Positions 3,975 to 9,455 of a stretch of 9,455 nt of DNA are shown piece after piece. Each line of letters starts with the position of its first letter. Within the stretch, counting starts at the first letter, position 1. Position numbers and translations under genes: made by a program. The stretch comes from an uncultured Methanobrevibacter sp. (GTDB taxonomy: Archaea > Methanobacteriota > Methanobacteria > Methanobacteriales > Methanobacteriaceae), in NCBI GenBank assembly GCA_946611495.1, contig CAMODR010000028.1:1-9455 (forward strand), in the 5' to 3' direction. The notes below the pieces were generated by a model, which saw only the letters and a program-made list of their open reading frames with translations, had not been told where the DNA came from and did no database searches.

Positions 3975-6737
3975 ATGCTTAAAATATTTGAAGATTTAGG
4001 ATATAAAAAACAGGTTTGTAAAACTTGCGGTCAAGAGTTTTACTCACAGGTCGATAGAGACACCTGTGGTGATGCTCCTTGTGACGAATATGGTTTTATA
4101 GGAAATCCTGCAACTGATAAACCTTATGATTTATATGAAATTCAAGAGACTTTTAGAAACTTTTTAGAATCTGAAGGCCACGAACCTATATCACGTTATC
4201 CAATTCTTGCAAAAAGATGGAGAGATGATGTATTTTTAGTTGGAGCTTCAATATTTTGCTTCCAACCTTGGGTAACCTCTGGTTTAGTGGAACCTCCAGC
4301 TAATCCTCTTGAAGTTGAACAACCATCCATTCGTTTGAATGATGTTGATAATGTTGGTCGTACAGGAAGGCATATGACTTGCTTCACTATGGGTTCTCAT
4401 ACAGTAATAAATAAGCCGGATAATTTTATCTATTGGGAAGATGAGACCATCCGCCTTTGTCATGAGTTCTTCAAGTCAATTGGAATCAATACTGAAGAGA
4501 TTACCTTTATCAAATCCTGGTGGAAAGGTGGAGGTAACGAAGGTCCTTGTTATGAAGTATGCTGTCGTGGTGTAGAGCTTGCTACACTCGTTTTCATGCA
4601 ATACAAAACCTTGGAAAATGGTGATAAGGAAGAGATTCCAATTAAGGTTGTGGATACCGGTTACGGACTTGAAAGGATTGCATGGATTTCTCAAGGAACT
4701 CCAACTGCATATGACGCTTGCTTTGCTCCTGTTGTAGATAAGCTTAAGGAAATCACTGGTGTTGAAGTCAATGAGGATATTTTAGCTAGAAATGCTGAAA
4801 TCGCTGGTATGATGGATATTGAGGATATCGGTGACATTAGAGACCTTCGTCAACAGGTTGCAGACAGCTTGAACATAAGTTTAGAAGAGTATCTTAAGAA
4901 TGCAGAGCCTATGGAAGCTATTTATATCATTGCAGATCATACAAGATGTTTGGCATTCATGTTAGCTGACGGTATCATTCCATCTAACGTTAAAGAGGGT
5001 TACCTTGCAAGGCTTGTATTAAGAAGGACAATACGCTTCATGAAAGAATTGGATATGAAGGAATCCTTGTCTGATGTAATGGAAATTCAATTAGACTTCC
5101 TTAGAAAATTCTATCCTGAAATCGATGAGTCTCAAGAGCATATCATGAATATCATCAATCTTGAAGAGGAAAGATATGCTAAAACCATTGAAAAAGGTAA
5201 GAAGACTGTAAAGAGAACAATCAAACGTCTTAAGAAAGAAGGAAAAACTTCAATGCCTCTTGAAACATTGATTGATTTATATGATGCTCAAGGAATGCCT
5301 CCTGAAACTGTTGAAGAACTTGCAAGTGGAGATAAGGACTTTGAAGTCAATGTTCCTGATAACTTCTTTACAATCGTTGCAGACAGTCATGCAGAAGATA
5401 CTAAAGCTAAAAAAGAGGCATTTGAATTGGACTGTGAACCAACAGAACTTGATTTCTATAAGGATATTTATCAAAAGGAATCCGATGGAAAAATCATTGA
5501 TGTGGTTGAAAAAGAAGATAGCGTTAACATTATTCTTGATAGAACAATATTCTACCCTGAAGGAGGAGGTCAGCCTTCAGATGTAGGTATTATTTCAATT
5601 GAAGGAAAGATTTATGAAGTCATTTATGCTGAAAAGCTAGATAATGTTGTATTGCATCGTATGGCTATTCCAGGATATGCTAAAGACTTATCTGATGATG
5701 AAAAAGCAGAGTTAAGAGCTAAATTACTCTCTGAGCTTAAGGGATTCATTGGAAATGAAGTACATATGGCAATCAATTGGAATAGGAGAATTACCCTTGC
5801 AAGACACCACACAGGAACTCACCTTGTCATTGCAGCTGCAAGAAAAGTCTTAGGCCAACATATTTGGCAAGCAGGTGCACAGAAAGGGCTTGAAAGGTCC
5901 CGTATTGACTTATCTCACTATAAGCGTATCACCCAAGAGGAGCTTAATGAGATAGAGAAATTGGCTAATGAGTATGTGATGATGAACATTGACTTGGATA
6001 TTAATTGGCTAACTCGTGATGAGGCTGAAAAGAAATATGGATTGATCTTATACCAAGGTGGTGTAGTTCCAGGTTCCCAAATCAGAGTTGTTAAGATTCC
6101 AGGAATTGATGTTCAGGCTTGTGCAGGTACTCACCTTGACAGAACAGGTGAAGTAGGCCCTATTAAAATCAATAAGACTGAAAGAGTTCAAGACGGTGTT
6201 GAAAGGATTGATTTCTCAGCAGGTCTTGCAGCTATTGACTCTATCCAAAACGATAAGGAAATTCTTAGAGAAAGTGCAGGCATATTTAGCGTAACTAATG
6301 AGCAATTGCCTAAGACTTGTGATAGGTTCTTTAGCGAATGGAAAGCTCAAAAGAATGAGATCAAAAAGCTTCAAAAGGAAATTGCTAACTTGAAGGTAAG
6401 TTCCTTAGCAGATAATGCATTCGAACTAGGTGACTTAAAGGTATTGAAGGAGCTTATGGATGCAGATATTAAGGAGCTTCAAAAGATAGCTACTGACTTT
6501 ACTGACAGCGGTAAGGTTGATTTAGTCTTTATTGGTAATAATGATGGTAAGATTGTAGGTTCTGCTAGCCAAAAGGCTATTGATAGTGGAGTGCAAGTAA
6601 ATGCCATTATTAAAGAAGCTGCTTCTGTACTTGGAGGAGGCGGTGGAGGCCGTCCAACTTTAGCTCAAGGTGCAGGTCCAAATGCAGATAAGATGGCTGA
6701 AGCTTTAGATTTAGCTGTTGAACTTTTAGATAATTAA
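3975..6737 (+). CDS. alaS: Alanyl-tRNA synthetase, archaeal type
   Basis: 920 aa, the normal full length for archaeal AlaRS. It charges tRNA-Ala with alanine in the cytoplasm and clears mischarged Ser/Gly. The N-terminal extension has C15, C18, C31 and C36, a zinc-site pattern of archaeal enzymes. The class II catalytic core (about 50-340) includes the motif 2 region with R-W-R-D-D (81-85) and motif 3-like G-Y-G-L-E-R-I (229-235). The editing domain carries F-Y-P-E-G-G-G-Q-P-S-D (526-536), H612-x3-H616 and C716-x3-H720, the zinc/editing ligands. The C-terminal DHHA1/C-Ala part includes a coiled coil (about 785-810) and a Gly6 run followed by R-P (887-894). No damage is seen. The ATG at 3975 is the first possible start, since an in-frame stop lies at 3960. 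Its ribosome site (TGAT at 3967-3970) is weak. Neighbours are unrelated in function. Confidence 0.98.
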   Translation: MLKIFEDLGYKKQVCKTCGQEFYSQVDRDTCGDAPCDEYGFIGNPATDKPYDLYEIQETFRNFLESEGHEPISRYPILAKRWRDDVFLVGASIFCFQPWVTSGLVEPPANPLEVEQPSIRLNDVDNVGRTGRHMTCFTMGSHTVINKPDNFIYWEDETIRLCHEFFKSIGINTEEITFIKSWWKGGGNEGPCYEVCCRGVELATLVFMQYKTLENGDKEEIPIKVVDTGYGLERIAWISQGTPTAYDACFAPVVDKLKEITGVEVNEDILARNAEIAGMMDIEDIGDIRDLRQQVADSLNISLEEYLKNAEPMEAIYIIADHTRCLAFMLADGIIPSNVKEGYLARLVLRRTIRFMKELDMKESLSDVMEIQLDFLRKFYPEIDESQEHIMNIINLEEERYAKTIEKGKKTVKRTIKRLKKEGKTSMPLETLIDLYDAQGMPPETVEELASGDKDFEVNVPDNFFTIVADSHAEDTKAKKEAFELDCEPTELDFYKDIYQKESDGKIIDVVEKEDSVNIILDRTIFYPEGGGQPSDVGIISIEGKIYEVIYAEKLDNVVLHRMAIPGYAKDLSDDEKAELRAKLLSELKGFIGNEVHMAINWNRRITLARHHTGTHLVIAAARKVLGQHIWQAGAQKGLERSRIDLSHYKRITQEELNEIEKLANEYVMMNIDLDINWLTRDEAEKKYGLILYQGGVVPGSQIRVVKIPGIDVQACAGTHLDRTGEVGPIKINKTERVQDGVERIDFSAGLAAIDSIQNDKEILRESAGIFSVTNEQLPKTCDRFFSEWKAQKNEIKKLQKEIANLKVSSLADNAFELGDLKVLKELMDADIKELQKIATDFTDSGKVDLVFIGNNDGKIVGSASQKAIDSGVQVNAIIKEAASVLGGGGGGRPTLAQGAGPNADKMAEALDLAVELLDN

Positions 6738-6757
6738 TTATTTTTTAATAATTTTTT
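6736..6757 (+). terminator. A/T-only hairpin and T-run after alaS
   Basis: AATTATT (6736-6742) pairs with AATAATT (6747-6753) around a TTTT loop and is followed by TTTT, giving a T6 run at 6752-6757. It overlaps the alaS stop codon. The stem has no G:C pair and is weak on its own, but the many T-tracts just downstream would reinforce termination. Confidence 0.4.
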
Positions 6758-6778
6758 ATCTTCATTTTTAATTATTTA

Positions 6779-6962
6779 AAGTATTTTTTTAAGTATTTTT
6801 TTAAGTATTCTTTAAGTACTTTTTTAAGTATTTTTTAAATATTTTTTTAAGTATTTTTTAAGTATTTTTTAAGTATTTTTTTAAGTATTTTTTAAGTATT
6901 TTTTTAAGTATTTTTTAAATATTTTTTTAAGTATTATTTAAGTATTATTTAAGTATTTTTTT
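6779..6962. repeat. Array of sixteen 11/12-bp AAGTATTTTTT(T) units with an 80-bp higher-order repeat
   Basis: Sixteen head-to-tail units fill 184 bp. Each starts AAGTA (AAATA in the units at 6837 and 6917) and ends in a T-tract. Unit lengths run 12,12,11,12,11,12,11,11,12,11,12,11,12,11,11,12. The last fourteen units form two 80-bp copies, 6803-6882 and 6883-6962, with the same length order (11,12,11,12,11,11,12) and only four mismatches (6810/6890, 6819/6899, 6856/6936, 6867/6947). The array fills most of the gap between alaS and the adhesin-like gene and ends 32 bases before that gene's ATG. It has no spacers and no coding capacity. Likely roles are transcription termination at repeated U-tracts, curved or histone-positioning DNA, or a variable-length promoter region. 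Confidence 0.9.
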
Positions 6963-6994
6963 ATGTAATTTTAATATTATTTTGTTGTGATTAG

Positions 6995-9400
6995 ATGATT
7001 AGAAAAATAACAATTGTTTCATTGGTTTTGATTCTGTTTTTAGCAGTCTCTTCAGTTAGTGCAAATGAAACTTATAGTGAACATCCAGATTCAATAGGTG
7101 TTGTTGGGACTGTAACATCTGGAGTATATTCTGATGTGGATGATTCTACATTTTCTGAAGATCCTTTAGGCTTGAACACTTCTCTTTCTTCTGAAGGTTC
7201 TGCTTCTTCTGGGCTTGCTGGTTCTTTGGGGGGTTCTGAAGGTTCTGCTTCTTCTGGGCTTGCTGGTTTGGATGATTCTATAAATTCTATTGATGTTTCT
7301 TCTGGCAATAATGAAGATTTAAATGAGGAAGTTTCTAAGATTGATACAATCATTAATGCTAAGTCCATTGATTTTTTATATGATGATCCAAAAGGATTGA
7401 ATATTAGCCTTTCAGATTCAAATGGGGAAAAATTATCTAATAAGCCCCTTTCTGTTTTAGTAGATGGGGTTTCAAATAATCTCACAACTGCTGAAGATGG
7501 AACATGTATTTTGAATTTTATTTCTTCAGCAGGTGTTTATAACGTGTCCATTTTCTTTGAAGGGGATGAAAATTACTCACCTTCTAATGCAAGCGCTAAT
7601 ATTACTATTAAAAAAGCAAGTACTAAACTTAAAATTGCTAATGTGCGTGCTTATTTAACAGTTTCTAATTATATTAATGCAACATTATTGGATTCTAATG
7701 GAAAAGCTATAAAAAATAAGGAATTGTCTTTTGTTTTAAATGGAGTCACATATAAAGCTAAAACTAATGATAATGGTCTTGCTAAAGTAAAAATTCCAAA
7801 TAAAATAGGGAATTTTCCATTAAAGGTTAAATTTTTAGGAGATGAAAATTATTATTCTTCTTCCAATAGTTCAAAATTGATAATGACTAAAATGAAAGTA
7901 TATATTAAGGCGCCAGTTGTCAAGTCTTATATGACCAACACTACATATTTGACTATTAATTTAACTAATGTCTATGGCAAAGCACTTGCCAATAAGAAAC
8001 TGACAGTAAAACTTCCTAAAAAGACTTATACTCTAACCACTAACTCAAAGGGAGTTGCCAAATTAAAATTTTATAGCAGAATATGTGATGTAACATGCAC
8101 AATTAAATTTAAGGCAACAAGCAGTTATTATGGAAGCTCTGCATCATCTAAAGTCATTATTAAAAAGATGCCTACTTATCTTAGAGCTCCAAGCGTTAGC
8201 ATTAACTCAACAAGTTATGGTAAGATTATAATTACTTTAAAAGACCTCTATGGCAAAGCGCTTAAGAATAAGGCAGTTACAGTTAATGTCAGTTCTCTTA
8301 AGAAGGTTTATACTTTTAAAACAAATTCCAGTGGTACCGCAGTCTTTAAATTTAATGCTGTTAAGTCATATGATCTTGTTATAAAGTATGCTGGAACTAA
8401 GTATTATGCAGCTAAGTCTATAAAGACTAAAATAACTGTTAAAGCTATTAAAGTTAAATTTGCTGATGTCATTGCTGTGTCTCAGTTATTGCGTTCTTAT
8501 ATTGATGAAAAAAGGGCATTGCCTTCTAATATAAGCTATGGAAAAAACAATTTCACAATAACTCAAATTTCTTATTTGATGGCTGCTGCTATAAAGAATA
8601 TTAATAATAAGAAATATAGTGATATAACTCTTATTTCAATTCCAAAAACATTTAAATCTTCTGGAGAAATCTATGATACTGTTTATAAGGCAGATTATCT
8701 TAAGATAGCTAAAAATGTCGTAGGTTCCTCATATAACTTTAAAAATAAGGGATATTTGAAGCATTCTATATATAAGGTTCCTTTTAAGGTTTATACTGCT
8801 GCCTTTTCTAGAATCTTAACATATTATGGTTCAAATAAAAGATTGCCTAATTATTCCCTTTTTACAAATTCTGAATTTGTCAAGGTTTCTAATTCAAGCA
8901 AATATACTTTCTATTTGACAACTGATAATATTGCAGGCAAAAAAATCGACTTGAACATGCTTAAAAGCTTAGCTAAAGCAATCCGCTCTAAAGGTTATAA
9001 TGCTGTGATTATAGGCATAGGTCCAGACATACATAATGTAGCTTACAGATATGGTTGTACAGGTAAAAATTCAGTCTTGCTTGCTTGCTTCGGTGGTGTT
9101 GATGTTGGATGTATAGAAGAATGGACTGGAGCTTTGGGAGACTTGAATGGCTATTCATTTGTTAATAATTATCAGGGAGCTCATGTTTTAGGATTATGGT
9201 TTACTAAGCCTTATGGTGCTTCTGTTAGCTTATATAAAAAGGTAGGTATTGCTTGGGATGCAGATTATGGTTTTCCTTTGTCTAATCCTGCTAAGTATAT
9301 GTCAAGCCATAAAATCAGTTATATTCAAACAGGAACAGTTGCCAATGCTTGTAAATTATTAAAATCAGGCAAGATGGGCGGTCCTAAATTAATTAAATAA
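6995..9400 (+). CDS. Secreted adhesin-like protein: four Ig-like repeats, pseudomurein-binding repeats, C-terminal alpha/beta domain
   Basis: 801 aa. A Sec signal peptide (basic M-I-R-K, hydrophobic 5-18) is probably cleaved after A23 in S-V-S-A. Residues 24-118 are a Ser/Gly/Asp-rich low-complexity stretch with a 15-residue repeat. Four Ig-like domains follow, at about 126-206, 211-299, 301-391 and 394-483; each has a D/N-x-x-G-K-x-L-x-N-K turn and a T-x-x-x-G-x-A turn. Pseudomurein-binding-like repeats lie at about 488-535 and 596-625, with Y-I/G-x-x-x-R-x-L-P signatures. The last part, about 635-790, is a separate alpha/beta domain with T-D-N-I, G-I-G-P-D-I-H, C-F-G-G and W-D-A-D; it resembles C-terminal domains of other methanobacterial wall proteins, function unknown to me. 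At least 17 N-x-S/T sequons suggest glycosylation. There is no TM anchor, so attachment is probably through pseudomurein. GTGAT at 6987-6991 supports the ATG at 6995. Confidence 0.88.
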   Translation: MIRKITIVSLVLILFLAVSSVSANETYSEHPDSIGVVGTVTSGVYSDVDDSTFSEDPLGLNTSLSSEGSASSGLAGSLGGSEGSASSGLAGLDDSINSIDVSSGNNEDLNEEVSKIDTIINAKSIDFLYDDPKGLNISLSDSNGEKLSNKPLSVLVDGVSNNLTTAEDGTCILNFISSAGVYNVSIFFEGDENYSPSNASANITIKKASTKLKIANVRAYLTVSNYINATLLDSNGKAIKNKELSFVLNGVTYKAKTNDNGLAKVKIPNKIGNFPLKVKFLGDENYYSSSNSSKLIMTKMKVYIKAPVVKSYMTNTTYLTINLTNVYGKALANKKLTVKLPKKTYTLTTNSKGVAKLKFYSRICDVTCTIKFKATSSYYGSSASSKVIIKKMPTYLRAPSVSINSTSYGKIIITLKDLYGKALKNKAVTVNVSSLKKVYTFKTNSSGTAVFKFNAVKSYDLVIKYAGTKYYAAKSIKTKITVKAIKVKFADVIAVSQLLRSYIDEKRALPSNISYGKNNFTITQISYLMAAAIKNINNKKYSDITLISIPKTFKSSGEIYDTVYKADYLKIAKNVVGSSYNFKNKGYLKHSIYKVPFKVYTAAFSRILTYYGSNKRLPNYSLFTNSEFVKVSNSSKYTFYLTTDNIAGKKIDLNMLKSLAKAIRSKGYNAVIIGIGPDIHNVAYRYGCTGKNSVLLACFGGVDVGCIEEWTGALGDLNGYSFVNNYQGAHVLGLWFTKPYGASVSLYKKVGIAWDADYGFPLSNPAKYMSSHKISYIQTGTVANACKLLKSGKMGGPKLIK
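7189..7268 (+). repeat. Perfect 35-bp direct repeat inside the adhesin-like gene
   Basis: Positions 7189-7223 are identical to 7234-7268. The 45-bp offset equals 15 codons, so the reading frame is kept. The repeat encodes S-E-G-S-A-S-S-G-L-A-G twice (residues 66-76 and 81-91) in the flexible segment after the signal peptide. Perfect DNA identity, including third codon positions, points to recent duplication by slippage or unequal exchange; copy number may vary between strains. Confidence 0.9.
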
Positions 9401-9417
9401 TTTTTTTAATTAATTTT
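9386..9417 (+). terminator. Hairpin terminator at the end of the adhesin-like gene
   Basis: AAATTAATTAAA (9386-9397) is a perfect 12-bp inverted repeat with TTTAATTAATTT (9405-9416), with a 7-base loop that holds the TAA stop. It is followed by T-rich DNA to the window end, with further T-tracts. The stem is made only of A:T pairs. The overlap with the last codons makes it a compact gene end. Confidence 0.5.
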
Positions 9418-9455
9418 ATTCTTTTTTATCATTTTTTATCTTTTATTTCTTTTTT

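Noticed and set aside
5272..5586. 104-aa + strand ORF in another frame of alaS
   Set aside because: The alaS frame is intact and conserved through this stretch; the alternative product has no recognisable domain and biased Leu/Lys/Ile composition typical of a shadow frame.
6779..6962. CRISPR-like array
   Set aside because: Units of 11-12 bp abut one another with no unique spacers, no cas genes are near, and the units are too short and T-rich.
7072..7485. 137-aa minus-strand ORF rich in Ser, Pro and Glu
   Set aside because: It lies wholly opposite the signal/linker and first Ig-like part of the adhesin-like gene. Its repeats are just the complement of that gene's Ser/Gly repeat, and there is no ribosome site or domain.

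Overview
The window reads as chromosomal DNA from a low-GC methanogenic archaeon of the Methanobacteriales, most likely a Methanobrevibacter-like organism. Three things support this. The alanyl-tRNA synthetase is of the archaeal type, with a Cys4 N-terminal extension. The last gene encodes a secreted protein with Ig-like repeats and pseudomurein-binding-like repeats, and pseudomurein is the wall polymer of Methanobacteriales. Several genes are preceded by archaeal BRE/TATA-like elements and by GGAGGTGA or GTGAT ribosome sites. The species is inferred from sequence character, not from a database search.

Layout: all seven genes lie on the + strand. Positions 1-195 hold a 30-bp tandem repeat and a promoter. 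Positions 196-3655 form a cluster of five small membrane-anchored proteins. In order these are: zinc ribbon + TM + beta-rich domain; TM + Ig-like domain; zinc ribbon + several TMs; TM-anchored alpha/beta hydrolase; and zinc ribbon + TM + EF-hand + second Cys/His ribbon. Most gaps in this cluster carry a promoter-like or terminator-like element, so they look like adjacent single-gene units rather than one tight operon. Positions 3656-3974 are a T-rich intergenic region that starts with the strongest hairpin of the window. Positions 3975-6737 encode AlaRS. Positions 6738-6994 carry a 184-bp array of sixteen 11/12-bp AAGTATTTTTT(T) units. Positions 6995-9400 encode the large adhesin-like wall protein, followed by a hairpin terminator and T-rich DNA to the end.

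How the genes may work together: AlaRS is housekeeping and probably only a neighbour. The other genes share a cell-surface theme. Three of the small proteins (196-870, 1003-1590, 2936-3655) share a closely similar transmembrane segment joined to different outer domains. This suggests a paralogous, module-swapping family of envelope proteins with a cytoplasmic zinc ribbon. The adhesin-like protein is predicted to bind the pseudomurein wall and display four Ig-like domains. A shared function is inference.

The points most worth a second look are the hierarchical T-tract array between alaS and the adhesin gene, the modular zinc-ribbon/TM family (above all the EF-hand member), the in-frame 54-bp duplication of the hydrolase C-terminus beyond its stop codon, and the uncharacterised C-terminal domain of the adhesin-like protein.
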